A stretch of DNA of 64,000 nucleotides from Adiantum capillus-veneris (GCA_014529385.2 CM043964.1:137587029-137651028); one strand, 5' to 3'; counted from the first letter of the stretch, positions 23,575 through 36,699 are shown. Notes: a model not told the origin generated them from the sequence alone. Numbers and translations: made by a program.

Positions 23575-24596
23575 GGGGCCGGTGGGTGCAGGAGATGTTT
23601 GTTTGTCTTTGCCAAGTGGTGCATCTTACACGCATGTGTGTTATGTTCCTCAACTAAGACAGAGTTTGATCTCAGTGAGACAATTATAGCAGCTTTTGGT
23701 TGGCATATATTTCTTAGCGAGCAGTTTTTCCAGATGCATTGCGGTTCTTTAGTGATTGCCAGAGGAGCCCGCAATGGTCTGGTATATCCTATGCATGTGT
23801 CTGAGGTTCGAGACGACATAGTCTCGGTTTTGTTGCTGGCATGCTTTGAGTGAGAGATGAGACGTGTCTCTTTTGTAGGTGAGCTCCACCACGCTCACGA
23901 GACATAGCATTTAGATGTGCAGGTCATGCCAGTAGACTCTGTAGAGACAGAGATAGAGCGGTAGTGCTCTAGTGAGACACGACAGGTGTTGTCAGACTTT
24001 GTGCAGGAAGAGGTAGAGAAGGTCTGCTCCCTAGAGACACAAACAGAGATGTCAGATATGGAGTTTTTTGACATGCTCATGTTAGAGGCTGATGAGTTGG
24101 TACCGAGACGCACATTTTTGCCTATGGGTGAGAGGGACATAGCTTCCCAAATGTTGACGTTGACACATCCATATGCGATGGGTAGTCCTGTGATGATGCA
24201 ATGTTTGCAGATAGTGCAAGGGAGGCGAGTACAGCCAGGTTTGCACAGATTTCATCAACGTTCGAGCGTCTTATGTTCGACTTGTTAGTGTCGATGCCTG
24301 ATCTAGTAGCTGTAGTGGGAGCATTTGCAGTAGGGATAGTCAATCGTACGATGACTGACACTAGCATGATGCATCATGGAGCTTTGCATACCATACTGAC
24401 TTGTCTATGGGATTCACATGTAGGCTCTAGCGTGGGTACGCACACTAGCCTACCACAAGAGCCGATATGACTGCGTGTAGATCAACAGAGTGAGCCAGTG
24501 GGTGTAGGTTGAGAGTCTCTCACTTGTTTTCTTGTACATACTAGTAGTTTAGCTAGTAGGTCTCACTTATCGGCGCATCGCCTTTAAGTGGGAGAT
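23575..24596 (+). pseudogene. Internal region of non-autonomous copia-like element (copy 1)
   Basis: It reads GAGDVCLSLPSGA-like, then FFQMHCGSLVIARGARNGLV (protease C-terminus and pre-integrase region), an acidic unassigned stretch (about 23,860-24,200) and a short relic of the RT connection region, MPDLVAVVGAFAVGIVNRTM (about 24,290-24,350; compare TRPDIAHAVGVVSRYM in copia-1). It then runs to the polypurine tract AAGTGGGAGAT (24,586-24,596). Integrase core and RT palm are absent. The element at 53,077-56,229 has the same order and the same missing part. Confidence 0.65.
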
Positions 24597-24746
24597 TGTT
24601 GGGATAAAGGCGCTCCGTCTTTTGCCTGCCCAAACATCCAGTGTCTGCCGCCCGCCCACGTGTGTACATACCCTTATTCTTCATTACATATGAGAATTAG
24701 GAGCTCCTCATCATTGATTCCTGAGGCTCCTCTACCCACATCATGT

Positions 24747-24810
<64 letters not shown>

Positions 24811-24857
24811 CCCCCCCCCCCCGCACACGCACGCATCCGTGCAGACGCGCACTCACA
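24597..24857 (+). repeat. LTR of the non-autonomous copia family (261 bp)
   Basis: It starts TGTTGGGATAAAGG after a polypurine tract and ends CGCACTCACA. It resembles the RC of the 227 bp LTRs at 53,077 and 56,002 (GTGTCTGCCG, CGCCCAC, CTTATTC). It is longer because of a (CT)n run (about 24,750-24,808) followed by poly-C. No clean primer site follows. Confidence 0.75.
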
Positions 24858-25760
24858 GGTTATGCATGCTCTATGTGAGAGTGATGTGGTCATTGACTAC
24901 AACATAGTAGGTTATAGGTACAAGTGCTACTTGCCCACTGTAGCATGTTGGATACATGTACATGTTATGGAGAACATTTTCCTTGAGATCTATCTGTGAC
25001 ATGTCATATGCGTTTGACATCTATGTTTGACACTATGGTCAGGTTTATCATTGAGAGCAAGTAGAAAATGTTGATCAACTTCTGGTCTAATCCCAGATTG
25101 CATGTCTGACAACAGTTGCAGTTATTTCTTGCACTCCAATTGGTGCTTGTTTGAGTGCATGTCCTACTTCATGTAGAGATTATCGTATATATGTTTGTTG
25201 TGGATACTGCCTTTGTACACATTTGTGGAGCCATCTTGGCTAGTATGATAGTCTCGGCCATTTCTGAGACTTGGTTTGGAAGATAGTCATTTCTGAGACT
25301 TACCTATACTCATGTCATTCCTTAGCCTTTTATGAGGGTCATGTGTGAGGCTTTTTGAAACTAAACACTGGGGGTCGGGTTACCAAGTGCAAGGTGGATT
25401 AAATTGTTTGAGAGCCCCATTATCGTATTTTTTGTCATAGGTCATGTATAAAGAGGACTAGGTGCTTTGACACCCTATTTGTGGCCATTTGTTAGTATCA
25501 CAGTGTGCAAAAATATTTTGCTACTCTCCAATTTATGCTTATTGCTCACAAAGCATTTCTATGTGTTTTCGGTCTATACGTATTGCACTTTGACAATCAT
25601 TTTGGTTGAGATTTTCTCCCAAATTCAAATAGAACTCTGCCAAAATTGCTCAAAATTTTGTGCTAGAAATCTTGCTCTTATAGTGTATTATGAGGACAAG
25701 AATGTTTATGACATCAAGAAGTGTGATGGGACAAACTTTGCGCTTTGAACGAGCAGATTT
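24858..25760 (+). pseudogene. Copia leader and first codons of gag
   Basis: This stretch is similar to the leader of copia-1 (14.9-15.8 kb): TGTGGAGCCATCTTGGCTA, CATTTCTGAGACTTGGTTTGG, GGTTGAGATTTTCTCCC, in the same order. It is followed by gag-like codons ending KKCDGTNFAL then a stop (25,718-25,748), matching KLDGSNFTMW. So an LTR-leader-gag start is present and the rest is lost. Confidence 0.6.
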
Positions 25761-27210
25761 ATGATTTGTGCAAAAGAAGCATAAACTTTTCATTTCAATC
25801 ATGTTCATCTCCTCAATCCTCGTAGCATATGCACATTTGTGATTAGATTATATCTTTCCAAGTCAGTTTATTTCACTATTTTTAAGTGTGCTACAACACA
25901 TCAATTATGGTTGAAGTTATGCAACATGTATGAGAGAAACTCTACTCATTAGGAAAATTATGAACCCTCTAGTGGCCCTTTGGGATTAAGGTTAATTAGA
26001 GGCCAACCTTGAAAAGGAAGATGGTGGTGGACACACTCTATACCCTCAAAAAAGTAGGGGGCCAAGGTAGCCTTACACCTCATAATGACCACTTACCGAG
26101 TGAGAAGATAAGGGGGGTAAGGACAATACATAATTCCAACCTATTATTTTAATGCAATCGATATGATAACCTCCTCCTTGGTTGTGAAAAATCAATAGAA
26201 CTCCTTCAATCTTATATCTAAAATTCAACAACACTCAAAGGTTTTCAAGCTCCCTGCTGTTTATTCCAAGAATTCAACAATTATGCATCCAATAAACATT
26301 TTTTCCAGTTGTAATCCTTGTTTTTGTTGTTGATCAAATCATTTCTTTTATAGATGCATACAATCGCAATATAATAGAAAGTCTATGCTAACTAGTTGCG
26401 AGATACCCACCATGTAGTATACTTATAGATTTCGTGCTAACTTGTAGCTTCCTAGAAATAACTTGGTGGCTACCTTCCACCTAGGTAGCTCCCCACTTAA
26501 TACCTAGTTGTCTTCTAGCTCAACATCTAGGTAGCTTTCAAGCTCATATAGGGTATTTGCTTGCATAGTATTATGTAGTATCCTAGTGTTTCCAGGATAT
26601 TACTTGGTGTCTTCTAGTACATCACCTAAAATCTATCTTCATATTGGACCGTGGTAGTTGCTTCCAAATATTAAGAAACAAATTCATGGCAATAGGATTT
26701 CTAGTATTTGTAAGTAAAGGATGGTTAGGGAGTGGCTATCATTTGGTTTAACTAATTGCATGCACCCTTGGGAGAAGATTTGACAAATCGCATCGATTGG
26801 CCTTGCTTCTAGAAGCTATGATGCCACATTATATGAATGAATAACTTATGTTTAGTATTTGGTTTTGACACTATGAAATGCATATATATGCACAACTTTC
26901 TTGATAGTGCCTTGTGAAAAGTAAATGTTGTCTTTTGAATCACATCATTTTTGGAACTTATGTGCTCTAAACAGCGTTACATTGTGTATGTTTGAGAAAC
27001 AAGCAACACATACAATTTAAGTGATAACCAATTATGCATAGCCAAAGGATCATGTACAACAACAAGAAGAAAGGTTTGCCATGATGGAAGATTTTAAAGT
27101 GAATCAAGTTTGTTATACTAAAAAAGGAGTGCTATTGTAAATAACCTCATACACCTTAAGGACTAGCAAGAAACTTCTACAATGCCCCATCCTTTACATT
27201 GGGAACTAGA
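25761..27210. other. No gene seen
   Basis: About 1.4 kb without a credible ORF. Words such as CACCTAGGTAGCT and TTCTAGCTCAACAT recur loosely around 26,420-26,640, suggesting a decayed LTR or simple repeat. I cannot place boundaries. Confidence 0.45.
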
Positions 27211-27216
27211 TAGCTC

Positions 27217-28243
27217 TTATAAGGTGTGATTACAAGGTAGCTTTAGGCTTAGACCGCTAGAGATTGACCTTGTAGATATTTCTATTTGATTGTGCATACC
27301 AAGACCCTTCACAACATATGTGCAAGTATGACAATAATTCCCCCAAACACCTGTGACAATAGTGTGGATCCTCTTCTTCTCGCATGTGCATTTGTGAACA
27401 TAGAAATCATCAAGTTCCTCATTTTCATGATGAGCAATAATAGCAAACTTGTCACCAACAAGCATCATGTTGTCCTTCACATGCAAATTCATTGCTGTCA
27501 TGATCATTGTTGACATCATCGAAGTGTTGAAGTGTAACATACTCCCAATTAGGGACATGCATAGAATTTGACCACCTCCTCCAAAGACCTTGCATGCATG
27601 CATTGCAAAAACATGAGGATTGCCTGCATCTAAGAGCTTTTCCATTTGTTAAGGAGTCTCTAAAGACATAATGTAAACCATGTACACCTTCTACAACCTT
27701 ACATTCCCAATGGTTGCTTTGATCGACATCACTCTCCTTGAATTCCCAAAACACTCAAGTAAACATACATATCTTAGATGCATAAGTGGAGTAGCCCATT
27801 CTAACATGGATTCCCTCAAGAATGGAATATCTGCTACACATTGTAATTTCACACAATCTACTGGTTTCAATTTCTTTTGAGTTAGATGCCTCTTGATAAG
27901 TTCAACTTGCACCATCATGTTCACCCTTCCCGTGGCCTGATCTTGAGAAGTGATGTGTCATCTTCAACCCAGTCACTGTTCCGTAGCAAGCAACAAAATA
28001 GAAAGGCCTTTTTGATTTGAAGTGTGATGATGTTGCACCATTTGACCACACCCAATGTTCATTGATGGGGATATCTAGCTCTTTCAACCATCCATGATGG
28101 AGCATGAAGCAATGCTGAACAAAGAGAGGATCATGTATTTTATCACCTGAAAGATAGAAGTGGTAGTACTTGTCGATGCTACTTGCAATTTTCACATATG
28201 TTATGTAAGCAAAAATAGTCATCTTGCTGGAAAACCAATGCAT
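27217..28243 (-). pseudogene. Decayed gene with NGA..HFK / SGHGKGEHDG motifs
   Basis: One protein is readable on the minus strand across three frameshifts (segments 28,243-27,902, 27,924-27,691, 27,754-27,452, 27,645-27,217). Order of motifs: WSNGATSSHFKSKRPFYF (about 28,065), SGHGKGEHDGAS (about 27,937), IKRHLTQKKLKPVDCVKLQC, WEFKESDVDQSNHWECKVVE, a Cys-rich SCFCNACMQGLWRRW, and a Cys-rich end (HKCTCEKKRI, NYCHTC). The pair DGA..x..FK and HGKG..DG recalls uncharacterised transposase-type proteins in many eukaryotes. I infer, but cannot prove, a DNA-transposon origin. No terminal repeats were found. Confidence 0.5.
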
Positions 28244-28249
28244 TGATTA

Positions 28250-29340
28250 AATTTAGTTTTGTTCTTTGAGCATGTAGTTCTCTACAAAATCCAGATTGAC
28301 ACAATCACATATTTAGGAAATACACATACTCCTTGAATTGTTTTGCTTGCTATCTATAAACATAATTGTGCTTTATAAACTTCTTGAGATGGTCCCTGAA
28401 CAAATCAAACAGCTCTCCAAGTTGCATCTCTTTGTGCAAAAAAAACTTTTCCTTTTTTTCCATTGCTTGCTTATTTTTAATTTTGATGTCCTCAAATTAC
28501 TCCGTCTTCACTAGATGTGAAGTTTGTGAATCCTCAATTGGCAAAATTGTGGATGGTGGGGGAAGTCTCCTTATCAACCTCAATGATGTCTATTTTGATA
28601 GCACTTTAGGGACAAAATCCATACTCAAATTGTCCCATATTGAGGTGTTGCAATAGATTTCATATGACGATAATGCAACAATTACATATTGTACCCGCAT
28701 CGAACAAGTAGAGTCCCAATGGTGACACCTATAAATTGGACCCACTAATCTCATTTTGGAGACCTTATGAGAGGCTATTGTTGACTATTTGTATCATTTT
28801 TGAGCTAGAGTTTGATCCCAAACTGTTAGTCAATCCTAATTAGAGTCTCCTATCCAATGTATCACTAAGCCTTGGGTCCAAGTCTAAATTTATTTGTATT
28901 CAACAATTGTCATCATTGTAATTTTAATTATGTTCTGAGTTGTACCTTATTTAGTGACTTTGTAATCTAAGATTATCCAATCATTTTGCTCATTCAATTA
29001 ACCTATTCTAATATTCTATGCTCTAGTTATGAGTTACACTTGTCTAAAGTTTGATGTTGGACTCATTTGAATCTATTTATCTAGTAGCTAAATCTATGCC
29101 TTATCCAATTCTATATCATCTGGTCATATGATAACTAAGGTTCTGAACCATGATCAAAACTTACTATTTAACCAAGTACTCAAGTTTCCTGTTTAGTAAC
29201 TCTAAGTCTAACTTTAGAAGAGTTTTCAAGCTCCAACCCTTTCTATTTTGGCAATCACGGTGGTGAGCTTAAGCTCTTAACAGATCCGGTCTCCCAATTT
29301 TGGACTCAAAGTTATTCATCCACTCAGGATTCATGTACGC
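28250..29340. other. No gene seen
   Basis: AT-rich DNA. The ORF at 28,366-28,656 has no recognisable motif and no coding support beyond its length. Confidence 0.45.
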
Positions 29341-30651
29341 CATCTAACAAGAGGTTAGAAAACCACCAGAGCATTTGCTAAAGAGAGAAATCATATCAAT
29401 AATGTTATTGAAGGGTCAAAAAAAGAATTTGATGATATTCAGCAACACTGTCATAGTGAAGACATGAAACTGGACCCAGGAAACAAAGAATCTAATCACA
29501 TTGAGCTTTAGGAAATTCTTAGTATTCAAGAAGAGCGCATTCAATAAGGTATAAACATCACTCTTGTTCATACAGTGCTAGACATACTACTAGAAAGGCA
29601 AGGCTAATGTAGCTATTGATAGCAGTAAATCAGTTAGGCATAAAAACAAGCATTCTAAACCATTGCACAGAGGAAAGGAACCTGAAACAGTGTTAGAGAC
29701 AAACAGTGATTATTTTGTCAAACCTAGATGGAGAGAGAAGACCAATGATCAAAGAACTGATTTTTCCAACTTTCAAAGGCATTAAAAAGGATGATCCTTA
29801 TGTACACATCGAAGCCTTTGAATAGTATGCTAAACTCAAGTCCATTGAAGAAGAAAATTGGGCAGATTGAACTGAAAACTTACTCTAAGCTAAAGAAGGG
29901 TTTTATTCTTAAATACAATGAGAATAGAGGAGATGAAGACATCCTTTGTGAACCAGACAAAGCAAGGGAGGTCATCAGCAATGTGAAGAAGATCAAGGAG
30001 CTGACCAGGCAACTACACAAACCATACTTAGAGCAGAGAATGCAACCATGGTTTTTGAGCGAATTTACAAGTAAGAAGCTAAGGGAGCAGGAGGTGTTCA
30101 ACTCCAACAAAGAAGTTCAATGACCTGGTTTAGAGAGCTTTGAGACTCAAACATCATGCAAAGAAGGAGAAGAGCCAAAGATCCAAATCCAGTTCTAGTT
30201 CCAATGAAAGTTCTTTAGAAGAAATATCATTAGCCTCTAGTTCATCCAAAACTAAGAGCCCTAAAGATGAAGGACAGATCAAGTCTATGGCCATAATTGG
30301 AATAAGTGCAAAAGAAGAATACACCATTTCTAACAAGAAAAATACGTATGAATTATTGCACTAACCAATCCATAACTTGTTGAGGACAAGGAGTTTGTGG
30401 CGAGCCAAGACAATGGAGCACTCACCAGGGAATAAATGGAAGGGAAAGATATCAAAATTTCTCTAGTAGAGGCAAAGGGAGAAGATATTTCACCACAAGA
30501 GGTTTTTGTGTGGGAAAAACAGACACTTTTCAACACAATGTCCAAAAAATGTGAAGGCTGAGGTGATTGAAGCAAAGACGACCAAACTAGTATCAATGCA
30601 CGTGATCACTTGGGAATTATGGTGTCATCATCTGGGAAATACAAGAGGAAC
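29340..30651 (+). pseudogene. LTR-retrotransposon gag relic
   Basis: In shifting frames: LPTFKGIKKDDPYVHIEAFE (about 29,765), a typical gypsy gag start, then Lys/Glu-rich helices (29,791-30,123), a Ser-rich linker, Arg/Gly-rich sequence and a zinc knuckle LCGKNRHFSTQCPKN (about 30,500-30,545) whose first Cys is lost. It ends abruptly at 30,652, where an LTR begins, which suggests the LTR element inserted into it. Frameshifts and stops throughout. Confidence 0.55.
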
Positions 30652-31766
30652 TGTTATATTAACCAACGTCAGAACCAAGCAACGGGAGGTGTTGGGAAGT
30701 CACCAAGCCCCCTATTCATCCGGTTGTGACCCCACTGCAAAACATTAAGATTAATGCAAAGGTTTGAACCAAGCAATGGGAGGCGTTGGGTGTCCACTAA
30801 GCCCCCTATTCGCCTAGTTCTGACTCCACTACATGACCTATAATGACATCATCATGCGGGTCTCTTGACACGTGTTAACAAAAGCTACTAAAAGGCCCAA
30901 GCCTTATGAAGCACATCGAAGATGAATATGAAGAAGCAGTGAAGATTGGAGTTACACATTTTTCACATTTTCCAAAATGGTCATATATTGTAATTTCTCG
31001 ATTTGTTTCAAGCCATTGTAATATTTCTAATGTGTTACGGGCTCAATGAGAGTTCCAAGATGTGAATAATAGGTTAGTTAGCGTGCCTAGGTTGTAGATT
31101 CAGTAAGTTGTGAAGCCCTAAAGGCCTTGGGCGCCCAGACATTGCATAGTTTTACCCTAGGTATATAAGGTAGTGTGTAATGAAATTAGGGTTCTTAGCC
31201 TCATTTGTGGAGACCACTCTTTGGTAAGAGCTCATGAGGTGTGTGGCTATGGAGTCCTTGAGCTTCTCCTTGCTCATGTGACTTGATAAACACTAATCAA
31301 GGCTTAATTATCTTTCACTATGCCTTTCTCATACTTTTTATGATTGTTTGATTAGTTAGATCATAACTAATTAGTGGTTAATCCCGCTCTAATCTTGTGT
31401 GATTTCCCTCTATTCTTTGTGTGTGCATGTAGGTTTGATTGGAATGCGGATGCTCAATGAATCTATGTGTATGAGCTTCTGATTAATGTGCTGCATGATA
31501 GGATTAGTGATGTGTGCGTCTTGCAATCATAAATGTGTGTGATTGTGTTGATTTGAGGTGAAGAGAAGTGTATTTGGAGATTGCCAATCTTTGTGGCTTA
31601 GCTATTCTATAGAGCGAGAAGCCCACTTCATAGAGTTGCCATTCGTGTTGCCATGATTAGCTCATTAATCGGTGAGTGTTTCCATGCCCTAGCTGTGTAG
31701 CTCATCCCTCCGGATTGACAATTATTGTTGGTCATTGGAGCTATGCTACGATGGTATTCCCAAACA
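30652..31766 (+). repeat. LTR of gypsy-type element D (1,115 bp)
   Basis: It starts TGTTATATTAACC and ends CCCAAACA, followed within two bases by a tRNA-Asp-type primer site. A TATATAA box is at 31,162-31,168. The first ~750 bp align with 63,299-64,000 in the same orientation (CTACTAAAAGGCCCAAGCC, GGAGTTACACATTTTTCAC), with many substitutions. Confidence 0.85.
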
Positions 31767-31768
31767 TT

Positions 31769-31781
31769 TGGCGCCGCTGCC
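31769..31781 (+). other. Primer binding site, tRNA-Asp type
   Basis: TGGCGCCGCTGCC follows the LTR. The plant tRNA-Asp 3' end complement is TGGCGCCGTTGCC, so one base differs. It marks 30,652-31,766 as a 5' LTR. Confidence 0.85.
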
Positions 31782-33211
31782 AAAGAACGATGGCCTACGC
31801 TAGTGTAATTATGGCATAATCGAATGGTTTCCTCACTAATTTCACTTGTGTGTTTATGGTTTTGTGGATTTTGGATGTGTGTGCATGAAGCAATGAGTTC
31901 AATTTCCCCTAATTTGATACCATATCTTGCTAATTGTGTCTCTACACACTCTAAATTCGCTGATTTTTTCTAACTTACACACTAATTTTCTACTAATTGG
32001 ATTGACATTTTGTGCTTATACTTTGATATTTGTCTAATTAGAGGCTTGGTTGCATACTAACAATGCCGGTTTGTGCTAAGTGCTTATCAATTTGTTGATT
32101 TTGGAATGCAAGATTAGGGCTTTGGAGCATCGACGAAATCGGCCTACAGATTGTGTATTCTGAGGTTGGATGGTTCTATTGGAATCAAGATTTGTGCGGT
32201 ATGCATAGCCATTGTCAATTTGGTGATTTGGAACTTTTGATTTTACACATTTGCATGCCGTCGTAATGCCAAAATTTTCCTAGAATCGAATGTGTAAATA
32301 TGATGGTTTTATGTGCTAATTAGCATTGTGCATTTGCCTAATTGCATGCTTGGATGGTCAATTACAAGTGTGTTCACTAAAATCAAGTGTGTGTGCATTC
32401 TAATTGAGTGTGTGTACGCCTAATTTTAGGTGTGTGTGCACTATTTTGCCTTTGTGTGTGCATAATAATTTTGCAAATGTGATGATTGATTTGTGTTGTG
32501 GTCATGCCTAATTAAAGATTTGTGAATTCAATTTGCAAATTTGACAAGATTAACCCTTGTGTGTGCGCGCGCGTCTAAAAAGTGCTTAATGTTCATAATT
32601 AATTTTATGTCTGATTGCATATTTGATGCGTGTAATGGTTAATTGTTGCGTTTTCGAGCTCAAAACAGGGATTTACACACTCGATTGCATCAATTTTTGA
32701 CCCAATTTTGCCGGTTTAATTGCATAGTTTTGTATTTTATTGATGAAATTATTTGGCAATTGAATCGATTGTGATTTGATTTGGCTGCACTAATCCCCTA
32801 TGTGTGGATATTTTTTTTTAAAAAAAGGATAATTTTTGTAAATTTTTGACATTTTAAAACTAATTTTTGTATTAATGTTCTATTAATTCCGTAAAAATTT
32901 GGTATCTTATGATCTTGATGAGTTGTTTTGTATGCTTATTTATAGCATCATTTTGAGCGCATTTGTGTCCTCATTGGCAAAGCTTTGAGCATTTCGCTAT
33001 TTTCGAGGATTGAGTTGTTGATTTTGTCGTAATTGACGTTGAAGCGGTCTGGGGCGGGCAACAAGAAGAGTGGCCTCCAAGCACTTTTCTAGGCTCCCAT
33101 GCTGCTCAATTGGGTTGGGGTTGGAAAAAACAACAAACACACACACAAACCCGCAACCTAACCCTACACAAATTTGGGGCACCACCTAGTTTTGGATGCG
33201 AACTAGGACGC

Positions 33212-33213
<2 letters not shown>
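31782..33213 (+). other. Leader of gypsy-type element D
   Basis: No ORF of interest. TG-rich, T-rich sequence with repeated TGTGTGC words, typical of a long untranslated leader. It ends in a (GA)n block. Confidence 0.5.

Positions 33214-33303
<90 letters not shown>
33214..33303. repeat. (GA)n microsatellite, ~90 bp
   Basis: Uninterrupted GA units; the translated Glu-Arg ORFs are artefacts. Confidence 0.97.
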
Positions 33304-33307
<4 letters not shown>

Positions 33308-33359
33308 TGCTCGAGCTGCTTTGAAACGTATCGGCAATGATCAAGCAAACACAACTATA

Positions 33360-34420
33360 TATTTAAGAAAGAGAGAGAAAGGGGGAGGGGGTGCTTGTTG
33401 CACTAATACCTTCTTACAAATCTGTCATGACAAATCAAAGTGAGATTAGTATTTGTTCAACATAGCTTGCGTAAATTTCACCACAACACATCACAAGAAA
33501 AGCCACCCCAATCACTGTCTTAAGGCCAGGGGAGTCCTCTCCACCCTGTCGCCCTCTTACAATATGTGGGATTTATGGCTAGATTGATGACAACACTAGA
33601 GACAAGCTATAAAGAACTTAACAAAGAACACCAAGACACTTACGGATCATTGTTGTCCATTACTTCACGTTGGAAGGGAGACAAAGTATCCAAGCTTAGT
33701 CCAAATCCACCCTCCTTGATTCAGCAAATGTTGGGCTTACACTAGTCGGAGAAATGATAGATTTCCTACTCTCAATTGAATGATCACTCTCTCTCTTACA
33801 ATGGCATAGAGTTCCCTTGCTAATCCCCTGTTACAACACATGCACATGCATAAGACAATGAGCTTCCACTCAAGAGCTCCTTCTAGAGAGGTTGAGCTTG
33901 GCTTCTCAAGCTATAGCATAGTGCTCTTGCTTATGGCTCCCCCTTTTGTGCTAGCTACACCCTCCTTTTATAGCAATTTTGAAGGCTAGGGTTACTCCTC
34001 TAACCATGGTTGGGTTAGATTTTCAGCAATTTATCTAATTTCTTTTGCTTGGAATTATCAAGAAGTTGGTGGGGAAAGAGAGAGGAGAGAAATGCAGGTG
34101 ATAGGACTTTCCATAGTGGGTTAGTGTTAGTAGAGTTAGTATTAATTTACAAATGGAATTGGATATTTACAATGGGAGTATCCATGTAGGATACAAATAA
34201 GGAAGAAAAACTCTTAAGAGGTAAGAAAAGGTGGATTTCTTACAAGGTTGATGCTCCAAGTGTCTTAAGTAGGGCCAATTTTGACGCTTGTTGACGGTCC
34301 ACTAGCTTTGACGGTACATTTTTTCTCCACTCTTGACCTTCCTTGAGAGACAAGGTAATTGAAGCTGAGTAATCAACCACCATGATGCTGTCTTTTAAGA
34401 GAAGAGGCTGAATTTTGTGG
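33360..34420 (-). repeat. Possible LTR, minus orientation
   Basis: The minus strand holds a TATAAAAGGAGG box (RC of about 33,963-33,975) followed by some 550 bases without ORFs. This is the composition of LTR promoter and leader regions here, but I see no paired LTR, primer site or TG/CA ends. Confidence 0.25.
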
Positions 34421-36240
34421 TTTTTTTTATAGATGTGGGTAAATTGGAGGAGGAAAAATGAGACTAGGTGGTCAATTTTGGAATGGAATTGTGTGTGGGA
34501 GGTATGAGTTCACCATGGTTTCTCTTATTCTTCAAGGTTGAGGAGAAGGTGAGTAGGGTGCAGAGAGGAGTGGTGAGAGAGGTGGGGATGATGAGTGGAG
34601 AAGTGTGTGTGAAAGAGGAAAATGATAAAGTGGAAGAGAGAGTGTGGCTGCATAGCATGGGAAAACTAGGGTCCACTAATAAAATCATAGCTCACAGCTC
34701 GTAGCTCAAAAAAATATGAAAAAATTTGAGGCAAAAGGTCAGCCCACGAGCTACAACTTTTGTTTGTATCACCTTTTCAAATTTGGAGAGAAAGTGAACT
34801 TTAAAAATTCAGCAAAACCGACCATTTTTTTCCACTGCACAAGGTCCTTGTGGGGTCCTTCTTTGGATGATTCTTTTGAATTCCTCCAAGAGTGAGCCCT
34901 CCATAGTGCATGTATGCATGCCACCTACCCTTGACCTTATTTGGTAGGTCTATAATTGAAGATATTGTTGAGATTATGATATAAGTGAATAGTACAACTA
35001 AGAAAATCAAATATTGAGGGGTCTAAAAAATATGTACATGTCAAATATAAATAATATAAGTGGAAAAAATATAAAGGGGTCAAAACAAATCTCTCTCATT
35101 ATGAGGCTACCATAAAAAGATAAATATTTTTGGTGTTCTAATTTTTTAGAAAAAAAAACAAAATAGATGTAGGAAGGGAAAAATCACAATAGTGAAAAAA
35201 TATACACATAAATAAAACTAGTTTTTTTGGATTTTTGTTGGGGTGGAGTTACACCAAATATAAGAGAAGCTTACATGAAAATATTTCTATATGGAATAAA
35301 GAATATGAAAAATGGTAAGAAAAATTGTGGTAATGGTGAGGCAATATACAGAGCATAAATAACACACCTAGGTAGAAATATTTAAATAAATACCAAAATA
35401 ATTATGAAAAAATCTTTTATTTAGGCCCTATATACAAAGAAATATTTACATACGCATGGGCCATAATATACTTATATATTTTTTATTTTTTTATTTTTTT
35501 GGCTCAACTAGCCCAATGACTAGCTAATTGAGGGTTTTTTAAGAAGATATGGGAAAAGTCCCGTGACTCACGCACGCCTATGTACAGTGAAATGGTAGGG
35601 ATAGCCACAGTGTTTGGGTGATTTTGGTAGGGTGAGGTAACTCAGTGTGGCAATTACAAAGAGCCGAAAAACGGCTATCAACGTTTTTGACAAAAACTGC
35701 TATTCTTGGTGTGCTTATGCGTGTCAAAGGTGTCTGATTGTGATTGCTGATGAATTTTTGAGATTTATAGAATTTTGAGATTTTTTGGATTTCCTGGTGA
35801 TTTTTAGCGTTTTCAGCTAATTTTTGGACTAATTTTGGCATTTTCGGGCTTTAAAAAATAAAAAATAAAAAATTAGGTTCAATGGTTGATCACGAGCTTG
35901 GATGAATGCTTCTGCAAGTTTTTAATGTTCGTGCGGACTCAACGGGTAAGTTTCGTGTTTTTCGACGTTAAAAACGGATTTTGACGACATGTGTACGTGA
36001 GAATCGTCCCTTGTAGTGACTAAAGGTTGAAAAATTAAACAACAAAAAAAGGCCTCTTGGAGCCCATCTTAGGCGCGATCAAGATACTCTCTCTCATCCT
36101 TGGACTCCTAGTCTTTCTCTCCCCCCTTGGTCAAACGTTGAAGATAGCATCTCTCATCCCCACCCCACTCTCTCTCTTCTTTCTCACTTTCTCTCTCCTC
36201 ATTGTGAACCAACACCGAAGATAGCCCTAGGTTGTGAAAA
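34421..36240. other. No gene seen
   Basis: AT-rich intergenic DNA. Short ORFs at 34,464-34,704 on both strands overlap each other and lack motifs. Confidence 0.45.
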
Positions 36241-36244
36241 GTCA

Positions 36245-36247
<3 letters not shown>

Positions 36248-36313
<66 letters not shown>

Positions 36314-36419
36314 TTCTGCTCTCGGACTCTCCCTCCTCATGTGCTCGCTTCGCGCGCTAGAGCAGGCCTCTAACCCACACTCACACACTAACACACTAAC
36401 ACACTCACACCCACTAAAA

Positions 36420-36499
<80 letters not shown>
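36248..36499. repeat. Two (CT)n blocks, 36,248-36,307 and 36,422-36,499
   Basis: Long uninterrupted CT tracts separated by ~115 bp that include ACACACTAACACACTAACAC units. They fit the CT-rich promoter or leader tracts seen in several LTRs of the window. Confidence 0.95.
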
Positions 36500-36502
<3 letters not shown>

Positions 36503-36699
36503 CCCTGCAGTGCTCACCATATCTCTCACTCTCTCTTGGTCCCCACTCGCGGTCACTCCCTGCCCCCAAATATTGTCGTACTCTGCTACTCTCTCTTCTA
36601 TGCACCGACACGCGTTGCTGCCGCCGTTACTCCTCTAGTTCAAGCTGCCCACTCGTTAGCTCCAGGCAAGTCGCCATCGTCAGTCAAGGAGGTAGTTTA

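Noticed and set aside
31769-31781. tRNA gene fragment
   Set aside because: Only the 3' terminal complement of a tRNA is present, immediately after an LTR, so it is a primer binding site.
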